Notes: generated by a model from the sequence alone, not told the origin. Counted from the stretch's first letter, positions 18,578 to 28,257 are shown. The stretch: DNA of 64,000 nucleotides from Alkaliphilus oremlandii OhILAs (GCF_000018325.1 NC_009922.1:3038001-3102000); one strand, 5' to 3'. Program-made: numbers and translations.

Positions 18578-19390
18578 CTATAGAGTCTCATAAAACTTCC
18601 TTCTGTATGTGCTCGGTAATTGTCCATTGTACTTTTTAAACAATTTTGTAAAATAAGAAACGTTGGTATATCCAACATTTTCCGATACTTCTCTAACGGA
18701 AAAATTACTGGTAAGCAATAATTCTGACGCTCGCTTCATTCGGTACGATATGAGATAATTCATTGGCCTTGCGCCAGCATATCTATTGAACAAACGTGAA
18801 AATCGATTCTTATCTAAATCGTATCTTTTTGCTAAATCCTTTAAAGTGATCGGCTCCATATAATAAGCGTGGATATAATTCATCGCCTCCTCTACAATCC
18901 ATCGATCTTCTTCTTTAGCTTGATCATGGTGACTTTTAAAAATTTCATAGAGCAGGTTATAGAATAAGGATTGTACCTTAAGAGAAGAGATGGGATCGGA
19001 GATACGCCATGCTTTATTCATCGATTTAAGCATCTCTAAGACCTTTATGTTCCGTCCTATGGTTAGCTCATACGGTATCTCCACAAAATCATCCTCTAAG
19101 GCAGTATTTTTCAGACTGTAATGAATCAGATAATATTCCCAGATGGAGTCTCCTACCACTCGTTTGTTTACCTTGATATTGGGCCCTGCATGGATTACTT
19201 TTCCCGGATTTAGATGGTAGGGAATATCATTGAATATAAACTTAGCTTCTCCTTTTACTGGAATGATGAAGGCATAAAGTGAAGTTATATATCCGTAATC
19301 TGCTTGCCCTGGCTCAATCCTTATTTTGCGGATATCTACTACTGTTGGTGACGCTTTTATAAATATTTCCGCTAATTTATTTGCTTCCAT
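18578..19390 (-). CDS. AraC family regulator of the siderophore operon
   Basis: About 270 aa. The N-terminal half is a cupin-like sensing domain (about 15-110). The C-terminal half (about 165-265) has two HTH motifs: TLKDLAKRYDLDKNRFSRLF and the AraC signature VSENVGYTNVSYFTKLFKKY. Its position as last gene of a siderophore uptake operon resembles Btr-type activators, which sense the siderophore and activate uptake genes. The start is taken at the ATG at 19390 behind GGGGG. The ATG at 19405 abuts AAGGAG and is too close. Confidence 0.85.
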   Translation of the reverse strand: MEANKLAEIFIKASPTVVDIRKIRIEPGQADYGYITSLYAFIIPVKGEAKFIFNDIPYHLNPGKVIHAGPNIKVNKRVVGDSIWEYYLIHYSLKNTALEDDFVEIPYELTIGRNIKVLEMLKSMNKAWRISDPISSLKVQSLFYNLLYEIFKSHHDQAKEEDRWIVEEAMNYIHAYYMEPITLKDLAKRYDLDKNRFSRLFNRYAGARPMNYLISYRMKRASELLLTSNFSVREVSENVGYTNVSYFTKLFKKYNGQLPSTYRRKFYETL

Positions 19391-19425
19391 GGTAATGACC
19401 CCCATCTCCTTTCCACCTTTACAGC

Positions 19426-20211
19426 CTAATCCTTAGAAAATAACCACTCAATCGCCTTTGGAAATCGATCTGCAAAAAATTTATAGTTATGGCTAGCACC
19501 ATGGTCGATCTCCAGCCTTATATTTTCATTGCCAATCCCTTTCTCTAAAAATGCATCATAGATCGCTTTTGTATTAGAAACCATAAATATTTGTCGGCTA
19601 TCTTTTCCATGGCCCTCAAGGCTTCCCACATCCATGTAGATCTTTTTTGACCTTATATTTGAAATTTCTCTTCTTACGATATATTCTAAAAAATCTTCGT
19701 ACCAAAACGAAGCTGAAATACAACCAATCCTACCAAAGACTTCTGGATATACACAAGCAGCGTACATGGAGATCAGTCCTCCCAAGGAAGCGCCCATAAT
19801 ACCTGTACCCTCCACGCTGGGATCTGTATTAAAGCTTGCATCTATAAAAGGTTTTAGCTCTTCTACAATAAATCGAATATAGACATCTCCCTTACCACCA
19901 AAATCCTTAAATCGCTTTGATAAGGCTGTTGCATACCAAGGAGAATATTCGTCTAACCGCTGTTTTGGCTCAATACCGATCAATATTACCTCTTTTAATT
20001 TATTTTTTTCAAAATTTCCTTCTAGTACTGAGAGTACACGATTTTTTTCTGGCAGAAAAAAATCTCCGCCATCCTGTAGATAGACAACAGGAAATTTTTC
20101 TAAACCGCCGTCATATGACGGTGGCATATATCCGTATATTTTTCTCTCGCCGAATTCTTCCATCCATATATGACCTTTGATGTCTTCATACTGATATATT
20201 TGTCTCGCCAA
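19426..20211 (-). CDS. Siderophore esterase-like alpha/beta hydrolase
   Basis: 261 aa, TTG start behind GGGAGG. It has an alpha/beta hydrolase fold of the enterochelin esterase (IroE/Fes/D) type. The nucleophile elbow is MGASLGGL, an acidic residue follows in the GSLEG region, and the catalytic His is probably in DHGASHNY. No signal peptide is seen, so it acts in the cytoplasm. Its place between the ABC ATPase and the AraC gene suggests that it hydrolyses an imported ester siderophore to release iron. The substrate itself is inferred. Confidence 0.8.
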   Translation of the reverse strand: MARQIYQYEDIKGHIWMEEFGERKIYGYMPPSYDGGLEKFPVVYLQDGGDFFLPEKNRVLSVLEGNFEKNKLKEVILIGIEPKQRLDEYSPWYATALSKRFKDFGGKGDVYIRFIVEELKPFIDASFNTDPSVEGTGIMGASLGGLISMYAACVYPEVFGRIGCISASFWYEDFLEYIVRREISNIRSKKIYMDVGSLEGHGKDSRQIFMVSNTKAIYDAFLEKGIGNENIRLEIDHGASHNYKFFADRFPKAIEWLFSKD

Positions 20212-20266
20212 CCCAGCACCCTCCCTGCAATCAAAACTTGTGTAGTCAATCCACCCATCTTATGCT

Positions 20267-21052
20267 TTATAGGGCACTATCATATCCAAAGCATACCGGT
20301 GCCTTATTTTCTGTGTCCATCATGATTCTAGCATCTATATTAAACACTTTCTTTAGTACATCCTTTGTGATAACCTCCGTAGGCTTTCCTTCTGCAATTA
20401 TCTTGCCCGCCTTCATGGCAACAATTTTATGAGAAAACCGAGCAGCATGATTAATATCATGCAAAACCATAACGATGGTACATCTTTTTTCCCGATTCAG
20501 CTGATCTACAATTTTTAATACCTCTAATTGATGGGACATATCTAAATATGTTGTGGGCTCATCTAAAAGCAGTACATCCGTTTCCTGTGCCAAGGCCATT
20601 GCCAGCCACACCTTTTGCCTTTGCCCTCCAGAAAGACTGCCGATCTCCCGATCCCTATAATCCATCACCTTGGTAATCTCCATAGCCCACTCAATGATTT
20701 CCCTATCCTTTGCAGTTAGCTTACTGATTTTTTTACAGTGAGGAAACCTCCCATAGGATATCAGTTCTTCAACTTTTATTTCCTGGGGTGCTGTGGGGTT
20801 TTGAGGGAGTAGTGCTAAATCCTGTGCAATTTTTTTCGTATTCAATTGATTGATATTGGTACCTTTCAATAAAACATCACCGTTTTTTTGTTTGATAATC
20901 CTGCCGATGGTTTTTAGCAGGGTGGATTTTCCACAGCCGTTGGGCCCTATAATTGTTGTTATTTCCCCTTCTTCAACGGAGAAATTGATATCCTTAAATA
21001 CGGTTGATTTCTCATAGCAGGTTTCTAAATTCTCTGTTTTTAATATCGTCAT
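20267..21052 (-). CDS. Fe(III)-siderophore ABC transporter ATPase (FecE/FhuC type)
   Basis: 261 aa. Walker A is GPNGCGKST, the signature is LSGGQRQ, Walker B is VLLLDEPTTYLD and the switch His is in VLHDINH. The C-terminal part is typical of FepC/FhuC ATPases. It energises import through the two permeases encoded just upstream. GGAGG lies before the ATG, 20 bases from the permease gene. Confidence 0.95.
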   Translation of the reverse strand: MTILKTENLETCYEKSTVFKDINFSVEEGEITTIIGPNGCGKSTLLKTIGRIIKQKNGDVLLKGTNINQLNTKKIAQDLALLPQNPTAPQEIKVEELISYGRFPHCKKISKLTAKDREIIEWAMEITKVMDYRDREIGSLSGGQRQKVWLAMALAQETDVLLLDEPTTYLDMSHQLEVLKIVDQLNREKRCTIVMVLHDINHAARFSHKIVAMKAGKIIAEGKPTEVITKDVLKKVFNIDARIMMDTENKAPVCFGYDSAL

Positions 21053-21072
21053 CGTTTATTTTCCTCCTACAC

Positions 21073-22095
21073 CTATGCTTTCGTTTTTAAAAGTAAATAA
21101 ATAAAATACGGTACACCAATGATAGAAATAACGATTCCAACAGGCAGCTCCACAGGCTGAAAGAAGGTTTTTCCTATAAAATCCGATACCAAAACTAAAA
21201 GCATGCCCACAGCCCCAGACACAGGCAGCGCTCTATTATGATGTATACCCACCAGTTTTTTAGCAATATGCGGCGCAATTAATCCTACAAAGCTGATATT
21301 GCCAGAGATCGAAACACAAGCACTGACCAATCCGATGCAGCCCAATAAAAGAATGAGTTTTTCCTTCTCCGTAGAAACGCCTAAGCTTTTGACAGTGCTT
21401 TCTTCTAGCTGAAAAATATCCAGCATATAAGCCTTGCTAATGACAACGGGTAAGATTATGATAAACCAAGGCATCATGGAAGCGATGCTCTGCCAGTTGG
21501 CATTCCAGATACTGCCACTGGTCCACACCTTTGCCATTTCAAAATCTGTGGCACTCATTCTCATGGTAAAATATATGGATATTGCACTTAAGCCAGATCC
21601 AACGGCCAAACCACACAATATAAACCGCTGTACATCCAACCTACCATTCTTCCACGCAAAGGAATATACAAGGGCGGAAGAAACCAATCCGCCGATTAAT
21701 CCAAAAAAGGGCATGGATAAACTGGCAACCCATGAGGTGCTGATTAATTTTCCCTGAAAGAAAAACATAAACATGACGATAGCCGCACTGGCACCTGCAT
21801 TTACACCGATGATGCCGGGGTCTGCTAGCCCATTTTTTGTTATTCCTTGTATGATCATACCAGCAATGGAGAGCCCTAAGCCTACTAAAGCTGCCACAAC
21901 GATTCTAGGCAGACGAAATTCAAATATTACTAAGTCATACTCCGGGTTTTTATTTAGCCTAATTAAGGTTTTAAATACATCCACAATGGATAGATCATAG
22001 CTCCCATTGGTTACGCTGATATACATCATTACTATTACCAATAAAATCATCAACATTAAAATACTAATATAGCGACTTAAAGAATCTCTATGCAT
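21073..22095 (-). CDS. FecCD-type siderophore permease
   Basis: 340 aa with about nine or ten TM helices. FecCD motifs are present: EFRLPRIVVAALVG, GLSIAGMIIQG and GLIAPHIAKKLVG, which is the loop that contacts the ATPase. It forms the heteromeric channel with the upstream permease. Its first codons overlap that gene by eight bases. Confidence 0.94.
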   Translation of the reverse strand: MHRDSLSRYISILMLMILLVIVMMYISVTNGSYDLSIVDVFKTLIRLNKNPEYDLVIFEFRLPRIVVAALVGLGLSIAGMIIQGITKNGLADPGIIGVNAGASAAIVMFMFFFQGKLISTSWVASLSMPFFGLIGGLVSSALVYSFAWKNGRLDVQRFILCGLAVGSGLSAISIYFTMRMSATDFEMAKVWTSGSIWNANWQSIASMMPWFIIILPVVISKAYMLDIFQLEESTVKSLGVSTEKEKLILLLGCIGLVSACVSISGNISFVGLIAPHIAKKLVGIHHNRALPVSGAVGMLLVLVSDFIGKTFFQPVELPVGIVISIIGVPYFIYLLLKTKA

Positions 22096-23095
22096 GCTTT
22101 CCTCCTCCTTTCTTACGGGCTAAGTAAAGAAAGAAAGGAACGCCGATCATCGATGTTACAACGCCGATGGGCGTCTCAAAGGGATAGTTGATGAATCTGC
22201 TCAATAGATCACAGAACACAAGAAATACGCCGCCAATCACTGCCGAGCAAGGAATGATCCACTTATAATCGATACCTACTAAAAATCGAACAATATGAGG
22301 AACCAAAAGTCCTACAAATCCTATTTTTCCAACCAATGCTACGGATGTACCCGTAAGGATAGAAATTACTGCCATGGCTACAACCTTTGTGGCTTTCGTA
22401 TTTTGCCCAAGGCTGATGGCAATTTCCTCTCCCAAGGATAGGATCGTAATGGAACCAGATATGGCGATGGCAATAAAAATACCAACAATGGCAATTGGTA
22501 CCGCTAATTTGATATGGCTAGGGTTTAGTTGGTGCAGCCTTGCATTATACCAAAAACTAATATCCTGCGATACTTGAAAGTAATTGGCCAAGGCTGCCGA
22601 TACACCACTGAGAAATGTTCCTATAATGGTCCCGATCAGTGCCAATCTTACGGGTGATAATCCATTGGGTAATAAGGATGCGATTCCAAAAACAATGAAA
22701 ACACCAAGAGCTGAACCTATAAAAGAAAAAAGGATCTGTTCCTTTGATGAAATGTTCGGTATGAATATACTGCAAATGGTAATTAAAAGAGCAGATCCAT
22801 CACTACCCCCCATAATTGTAGGGGAAGCAAGGTAGTTTCTTGTCATCCCCTGCATAATTGCCCCTGACATCGCTAGAAAAGCACCTATAATGAGAGACCC
22901 TATGGCTCTGGGTATTCTAGAATGAATAATGATTTGGTGGTTTACATTTCCAGGATCGAAATTGAAAATTGCATCCCAAATTATATTCAAGTCAATACTC
23001 TTAGAGCCATATATAATGGAGGCTACCAAAGCTAAAATTATAAATACTGGTGATACCGATAAGATGAATACTGGTACAGAAATTTTCTTTTTCAT
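22088..23095 (-). CDS. FecCD-type siderophore permease
   Basis: 335 aa with about nine or ten TM helices. Conserved segments are HSRIPRAIGSLIIG, AMSGAIMQGMTRN and GLLVPHIVRFLVG. It is the partner permease, encoded directly after the binding protein gene (25-base gap). Confidence 0.94.
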   Translation of the reverse strand: MKKKISVPVFILSVSPVFIILALVASIIYGSKSIDLNIIWDAIFNFDPGNVNHQIIIHSRIPRAIGSLIIGAFLAMSGAIMQGMTRNYLASPTIMGGSDGSALLITICSIFIPNISSKEQILFSFIGSALGVFIVFGIASLLPNGLSPVRLALIGTIIGTFLSGVSAALANYFQVSQDISFWYNARLHQLNPSHIKLAVPIAIVGIFIAIAISGSITILSLGEEIAISLGQNTKATKVVAMAVISILTGTSVALVGKIGFVGLLVPHIVRFLVGIDYKWIIPCSAVIGGVFLVFCDLLSRFINYPFETPIGVVTSMIGVPFFLYLARKKGGGKHA

Positions 23096-23120
23096 AATCC
23101 TCCACTCTCTTTATTCTTCA

Positions 23121-24110
23121 TTATTTTGATAAGCTCTCTATAACCGCCTTTAAGAAAGCTGATTTACTCCATGCTGTTCCACCTTGTGCCAATGGGTCTA
23201 CTACGTTGATAAATACGTGATCTTCTTTTGAAGCCTTCAAGCTTTTCCAGATGGGATTGTTTTGAAGCTCTTCTAAGACCTTTGGATGATCTGCATTTTC
23301 ATCGGATGAAAATTGAACAAATATGTAATCTGGATCTAACTCTGAAAGCTTCTCAAGAGAAATATTTTCTTGTGCCTTTGCAAGTTTAATTGGCTCTGGT
23401 GCTATAAACCCTAGATCCCCATATAAAACTGGATTTAAAAATACGCCCTCTGGATATATGAACAGATTGCCTGCTCTTATTCTTATGGCTACGACGCTTT
23501 TATCTTTTAATGATGCATCGAAGCTTGCCTTGGCTGTTTCAATTTCTTTGCTATAATCTGCTATAATCCTTTGTGCTTCTTCTTCTTTATCTACAAGCTT
23601 ACCTAAAAGTTCCAGGTTTTCTGCCCAGTTTGTTGATATGTGAGATACTGGTATGGTTGTCGCTATTTTATTTAACTTCTCCATAACATCTTCTGGAAAC
23701 TTCGAACTTCCCAAGATAACATCTGGCTTTAATGCTAATATATCTTCAAAATTTGGCTGTGTTTTTTCTCCCGATGATTTTGCCTGATCTACGATCGGTT
23801 GAAACATCTTTGGAAATTCTCCACCTACAGTGATTGCTGCAACTGGCTTAACATTTAAAAGCAGTGCATCTTCCATAGATTCCATGCTTCCCGTAATAAC
23901 GATTCGCTCTACATTAGATGGGACCTTATATTCATTGCCTAAATAGCTTATTTTTTTAATTGCATCTTTTACCTCTTCTTCATTTTTATCTGCTTCTTGA
24001 CCTGAAACTTGGCTATTTGGCTCCTGTCCTATTGCCGTATTTTTAGCTGTACAACCTACAGAAAAAATAGCTAAAACAACAATCGTCATAATAACGAGTA
24101 GTTTTTTCAT
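23121..24110 (-). CDS. Siderophore-binding lipoprotein
   Basis: 329 aa. The signal peptide ends in the lipobox FSVGC, so the mature protein is lipid-anchored. A low-complexity linker is followed by the two-lobed helical-backbone (FhuD/BtuF-like) fold, with motifs RIVITGSMESMEDAL, EDILALKPDVILG and LSELDPDYIFVQ. It delivers ferric siderophore to the FecCD permeases. It is the first gene of the operon, with a promoter and Fur-box-like element upstream. Confidence 0.93.
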   Translation of the reverse strand: MKKLLVIMTIVVLAIFSVGCTAKNTAIGQEPNSQVSGQEADKNEEEVKDAIKKISYLGNEYKVPSNVERIVITGSMESMEDALLLNVKPVAAITVGGEFPKMFQPIVDQAKSSGEKTQPNFEDILALKPDVILGSSKFPEDVMEKLNKIATTIPVSHISTNWAENLELLGKLVDKEEEAQRIIADYSKEIETAKASFDASLKDKSVVAIRIRAGNLFIYPEGVFLNPVLYGDLGFIAPEPIKLAKAQENISLEKLSELDPDYIFVQFSSDENADHPKVLEELQNNPIWKSLKASKEDHVFINVVDPLAQGGTAWSKSAFLKAVIESLSK

Positions 24111-24150
24111 CCTTACAATCTCCCTTCACAATTTTAATTTTATTGGTATT

Positions 24151-24193
24151 GATTTTCATTATCATTATAGTGATAGTTTTGTTCTAGTGTCAA
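24151..24193 (-). promoter_or_regulatory. Promoter and Fur box of the siderophore operon
   Basis: On the minus strand TTGACA (24193-24188), an 18-base spacer and TATAAT (24169-24164). A Fur-box-like 19-mer at 24151-24169 matches GATAATGATAATCATTATC at 14 positions and covers the -10. Iron-dependent repression is expected. Confidence 0.75.
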
Positions 24194-24211
24194 TCCTTAT
24201 TTTATCTTTTT

Positions 24212-24272
24212 CTATCGCATTCCATCGTTTCTATCGGTAATAATTGATAGAATGCGATAGAAATGATAGAAT
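24212..24272 (+). promoter_or_regulatory. Promoter with a large inverted repeat before the AlbA-type regulator
   Basis: TTGATA (24244-24249), a 17-base spacer and TAGAAT (24267-24272). The 15-base arms CTATCGCATTCCATC (24212-24226) and GATAGAATGCGATAG (24246-24260) are complementary except for one base. Extra half-sites TTCTATC and GATAGAA lie between and after them. The right arm covers the promoter spacer, the classic place for a repressor. Confidence 0.7.
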
Positions 24273-24296
24273 AGAGTTCATAAAGGTGGTGGTTCT

Positions 24297-25607
24297 ATGA
24301 CTTATATTAAGTCCGAAACTGTAGAATTTAAAAGTAAGTTTACGCCTGAGATCAAAAATGAAATCGTTGCTTTTGCTAATTCAAAGGGCGGAAAAATTTT
24401 TATTGGCATCAATGATCTAGGAGAGGTTGAGGGTGTAGAAAATCCTTATAAAATATGTGAACAGCTATCTGCTTTTCTTCACGTTGCAATAAAACCGGAT
24501 ATCACTATGCTTACATCATTGAAGATCACTAAAATAAATGATATGCAAATTATACAGATTGACATTATGAGAGGTATAGATCGACCCTATTATTTAACAG
24601 AAAAAGGACTCCATCCATCGGGGGTCTATATTCGTTTAGATAACCTATCCGTTCAGGCGACGAATACTATGATCAAGGATATGATTAAGGAAACCTATGG
24701 AGCATGTTATGAGTCCACCCGTTCTTTAAATCAGGAGCTGAATTTCACATATATGCAGGCTCAGCTTAAAAACCTAGCCATTCCTTTTACTACAATGGAA
24801 CAAAAAAATCTAGGCATACTGGGAGAGAATCATTTATATACCAATTTGGGTCTACTTGTATCGGATCAATGTCCCTTTACGATAAAAGTTTCCGTTTTTG
24901 ACGAGAAAGACAAGGGCGCATTGAAAGCTACCAAAGAGTTCTCTGGCTCTATTTTAAAGCAATTGGTAGACTGTCTTGAGTATGTTCAGCTGAATAACCA
25001 TATGAACATCCACTATCAAGGCATCACTCGAGTAGAAAAAAATGATTACGCTCCTTCAATTATCCGAGAAAATTTGTTAAATGCCATCATACATCGGGAC
25101 TATTCCATGAATAGTAGCATATTGATCCATATATTTGCCGATCGTATGGAATTTATATCTGCTGGTGGATTGGTCCATGACTTGTCCCTAGAGGATATCT
25201 TACTGGGTATTTCTCAATCAAGAAATGAAAAGCTCTGCAAGCTATTTTATAAATTAAAGATGATTGAATTCTGTGGTACTGGTATTGGAAAAACAAAAGT
25301 AGAATATATGGATTCTGGTCTTAAGCCCATATTTAACGCAACATCCAATGGCTTTAAAGTCATATTGCCCAATAAAAATACGGCTCAAAAGTCCACTTTA
25401 TCATCCCTTCTTTCTCATGAGGAAGAATTAGAAGATCATATCCTAAAAGAAATCCACAGGCTGGGCTCCGTTACAAGAAGTTATATACAGAACAAGTTCC
25501 ATCTAAAGCCTACAAAATGTGGTATGATCTTTAGGGACCTGGAAAGTAGAAACCTTATTCAAAGGTATGGGCGGGGGAAAAATACGGTTTATCGATCAAA
25601 AGGATAG
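24297..25607 (+). CDS. AlbA/Schlafen-type ATP-binding transcriptional regulator
   Basis: 436 aa. The N-terminal AlbA_2/Schlafen domain (about 5-125) starts ETVEFKSKF and contains the conserved AFANSKGGKIFIGI. A GHKL-like ATP-binding segment is suggested by RENLLNAIIHRDYS and GTGIGK. The C-terminal 60 residues look like a winged helix (GSVTRSYIQNKFHLKP). Such proteins are usually DNA-binding regulators. The inverted repeat in its promoter suggests autoregulation and possibly control of the divergent siderophore operon. AAAGGTGG precedes the ATG. Confidence 0.82.
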   Translation: MTYIKSETVEFKSKFTPEIKNEIVAFANSKGGKIFIGINDLGEVEGVENPYKICEQLSAFLHVAIKPDITMLTSLKITKINDMQIIQIDIMRGIDRPYYLTEKGLHPSGVYIRLDNLSVQATNTMIKDMIKETYGACYESTRSLNQELNFTYMQAQLKNLAIPFTTMEQKNLGILGENHLYTNLGLLVSDQCPFTIKVSVFDEKDKGALKATKEFSGSILKQLVDCLEYVQLNNHMNIHYQGITRVEKNDYAPSIIRENLLNAIIHRDYSMNSSILIHIFADRMEFISAGGLVHDLSLEDILLGISQSRNEKLCKLFYKLKMIEFCGTGIGKTKVEYMDSGLKPIFNATSNGFKVILPNKNTAQKSTLSSLLSHEEELEDHILKEIHRLGSVTRSYIQNKFHLKPTKCGMIFRDLESRNLIQRYGRGKNTVYRSKG

Positions 25608-25633
25608 TGCATTAATTGCACTATCCTTTTGAT
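25595..25633. terminator. Bidirectional terminator
   Basis: 17-bp perfect stem (25595-25611 with 25617-25633). It covers the stop codon of the regulator gene and lies two bases from the convergent gene's stop. Confidence 0.85.
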
Positions 25634-25635
25634 AT

Positions 25636-26706
25636 TTATTTAATTTTAGATAGGTTCAAAGCCCATATACCATCGCTTTTTGTTGCAATATAAGCCAAGG
25701 AGCCATCGGGACTAAAGACAATATCATAGACCAATTTGTCTTCCAGTTCTCCTTTTACTTGAGTCCATATGGTGCCGTGATTTTCGCTGTAATACAGTCC
25801 GCCAGTTCCATAGGGATAATTCCAAAAACCCATCAACCACTGATTTACATTCTGTGGGTTTAATTGCAACTTCGTCATACTGCCCTCAAGATAAAATTGC
25901 ATATAGCTGGAAATATTCCCTTGAATATCTGTCGTATCTACGCCGATAGAGGAAGCGTGGTAAATGGCATCGGAATGAATCGGGTGGATCAATACACCGT
26001 AATTTGCCTTGGTGTTGATCTTTATGAAAGTTTTCCCCCCATCTGTTGAAATATACGGTAGCTTATCCACAATATACACAATGTTATTCTGTTTGGGATG
26101 AACCGCAATCCCTCTCACCGTTAAATCATTTATTTTTGTCCAGTTTTTCCCACTGTCCTGACTGAGCCAAAGTCCGCCGCCGAGCTTTGAGCTTTGTCCA
26201 ACATAAATATCCCCTACATTATTGCTGGCCATAATGCTGATGGGCGCCTGGTAGGTGTCCACACTAGACTGTATCCAGCTTTTATCCAGCGTGGAATATC
26301 GATAAATTTCTCCATGACTGCCACCTGCTATAATAATGGTTTCCTCTTTATTCTCTAAGATGTAAAATGTGGATAGCTTCAAAGAATCACTTATGTTTTC
26401 TACTTTTTTCATATCCTGAATTTCATAGAGTGTTCCTTCTGAAAGCGCATATAATAGACCCTTCTCCGTTAACTGTAGCTTTTCCACAGGCTTATCATTC
26501 AGTCCGATCTTCTCTACTGTCCAATCCACATTTTTTAGGAGAGCTTCTGTGATGCCGCTTGATTGTGGGCCCATAGAAACATTTGGTTCTTCCTTTTCTA
26601 AGGGATTGATCTTATTGTTGTTAGATTTTACTTCCTGTCCACTACAAGCAGATAGAAAAAGTAAGAGGACTATTAAAGGTACCCATAAAAGTTTATTCCG
26701 TCTCAT
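25636..26706 (-). CDS. Lipoprotein with BNR/sialidase-type repeats
   Basis: 356 aa. The signal peptide ends in LLFLSAC, a lipobox. The mature part has repeated SxDGGKTF/SQDSGKNW/SENHGTIW blocks, the Asp-box (BNR) pattern of a beta-propeller. No catalytic sialidase residues stand out, so it is better read as a surface propeller of unknown ligand. Its start overlaps the deacetylase gene by 14 bases, and GGAG lies inside that gene, so the two are coupled. Confidence 0.8.
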   Translation of the reverse strand: MRRNKLLWVPLIVLLLFLSACSGQEVKSNNNKINPLEKEEPNVSMGPQSSGITEALLKNVDWTVEKIGLNDKPVEKLQLTEKGLLYALSEGTLYEIQDMKKVENISDSLKLSTFYILENKEETIIIAGGSHGEIYRYSTLDKSWIQSSVDTYQAPISIMASNNVGDIYVGQSSKLGGGLWLSQDSGKNWTKINDLTVRGIAVHPKQNNIVYIVDKLPYISTDGGKTFIKINTKANYGVLIHPIHSDAIYHASSIGVDTTDIQGNISSYMQFYLEGSMTKLQLNPQNVNQWLMGFWNYPYGTGGLYYSENHGTIWTQVKGELEDKLVYDIVFSPDGSLAYIATKSDGIWALNLSKIK

Positions 26707-28129
26707 TCATTGCACTCCTTTCATTTATCAGTTCGTCTATGGTAACAAATGCATAGCCCTTTTCTTTTGCTCTCTTGATAATTTCTGGTAAGGCCTCTAT
26801 GGTTGAATTTCTTTTGGTATGCATCACGATAATAGAGCCGTTGGCTAAACCTTTTAGTACAGTTTCTTTAATATGCGCAGGTTTACTATCGAACAGAGCA
26901 TCATTGGAATTCAACGACCACATAATTGTTTGTAACCCAACTTCCTTTGCAATCCTCAGCATCTTTGCATTATAGAATCCACCTGGTGGCCTATAATAAT
27001 TGGGCAGAATACCAATATTCTCTTGAATCACCAACTGTGTCGATATGAGCTGCGCTCTAAATTCATCCTCTGTGATCGAATGGTTATTTAAATGTTCCCA
27101 TGTGTGATTGGCTATAATATGACCTCTACGATATATTTCCCGCAATACATCCTTGTTTCTATCAATTGTATTGCCAATGATAAAAAAGGTCCCTTTCACA
27201 TGATGTGCATCTAATACATCCAATAGCGGGAATACCTCCTCATCGATATAATCATCAAAGGTTAAGGCAACTTTTTTCGTATCCGTACCCTTATAAACTG
27301 GTACTGCACCTTCTTTTACTTTTTCGAGATCATCGTACCGAATGTGATATGGACTCAAATCCGCTACCTTTTCAAATGAGGCTAGGTTGGTATAAGGGAT
27401 ACCATCCATCAATATGGCATCTATTTCTACCCCATCGATGGATACGGATCCTTCCTCTGCATTATATCGAAAAACCTTCCCCAAGGATGTAGCCAAAATC
27501 TTTGTTGGAACGTAGATTTCATTTTCATGCTCATAAGCGTATTTCGTCATTAACATATCGTTGATATAAAAATTTAAACTTTTAGGCTTTTGATCAAGGT
27601 GTCTCCAGGGTATTGCATTGGAAGTTCCTATATCCATCCGACCTTCTGAGACGAAGACGGTATCCAGATTAATCGAATATTCTAGGGTGTCAATATCGAT
27701 ATAGGCCTTCCCAAATAGATTTACAACAGCCACATAATACTCCTCGTTCTCTTTTGCAAGCTGGATCATCTGTCTCTCCGGTATCCAACGAACGGCCCAA
27801 TTTAAACTTTCACTGATGCTCCGAATCGGTACGAATATCGTACCATCCCAGTCATACCCCACATCTACAAAAACATGGTTTAGGTAAATATTCAAGCTTT
27901 TCTCTAGCCGCTCCTCAGTGGATATATTTGCCTCATGGATGGCATTAAAATTTTCTTTTTCATGAAGGTTTGAGAAGGTAATCGTCGATTCATCGCTTTC
28001 CTCAGGTATATTTAGTTCTACCTCCCCCTCAGGTGTATCTAATTCTATATCTTTTTCGGGTCTAAGGGTTAAAAATAGGATAAGGCCGAGAATAAGAATT
28101 GAGAATATAATGATGCTCCGCTTCTTCAT
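26693..28129 (-). CDS. Polysaccharide deacetylase with copper-amine-oxidase-like N-domain
   Basis: About 478 aa. The N-terminal TM/signal anchor is followed by two copper-amine-oxidase N-domain-like modules (about 75-150 and 195-260), which are common surface modules in Clostridia. A NodB domain follows from about 290, with TFDDYID, HTWEH (metal His pair) and RPPGG. These catalytic motifs are complete, so removal of acetyl groups from a wall polymer is likely. The start at 28129 sits behind GGGGGA. An ATG at 28147 precedes that site and is rejected. Confidence 0.86.
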   Translation of the reverse strand: MKKRSIIIFSILILGLILFLTLRPEKDIELDTPEGEVELNIPEESDESTITFSNLHEKENFNAIHEANISTEERLEKSLNIYLNHVFVDVGYDWDGTIFVPIRSISESLNWAVRWIPERQMIQLAKENEEYYVAVVNLFGKAYIDIDTLEYSINLDTVFVSEGRMDIGTSNAIPWRHLDQKPKSLNFYINDMLMTKYAYEHENEIYVPTKILATSLGKVFRYNAEEGSVSIDGVEIDAILMDGIPYTNLASFEKVADLSPYHIRYDDLEKVKEGAVPVYKGTDTKKVALTFDDYIDEEVFPLLDVLDAHHVKGTFFIIGNTIDRNKDVLREIYRRGHIIANHTWEHLNNHSITEDEFRAQLISTQLVIQENIGILPNYYRPPGGFYNAKMLRIAKEVGLQTIMWSLNSNDALFDSKPAHIKETVLKGLANGSIIVMHTKRNSTIEALPEIIKRAKEKGYAFVTIDELINERSAMNETE

Positions 28130-28257
28130 CGTTGTACAATCCCCCATATTCTGTTGATATTAAAAGCTTTAATATCGTAGATATTTTATAAGTACAATTA
28201 TATCGGAACTTTCTCAACTTAGGTTTTGTATTTAATGGAAAAATTCAAACCAAAGCT

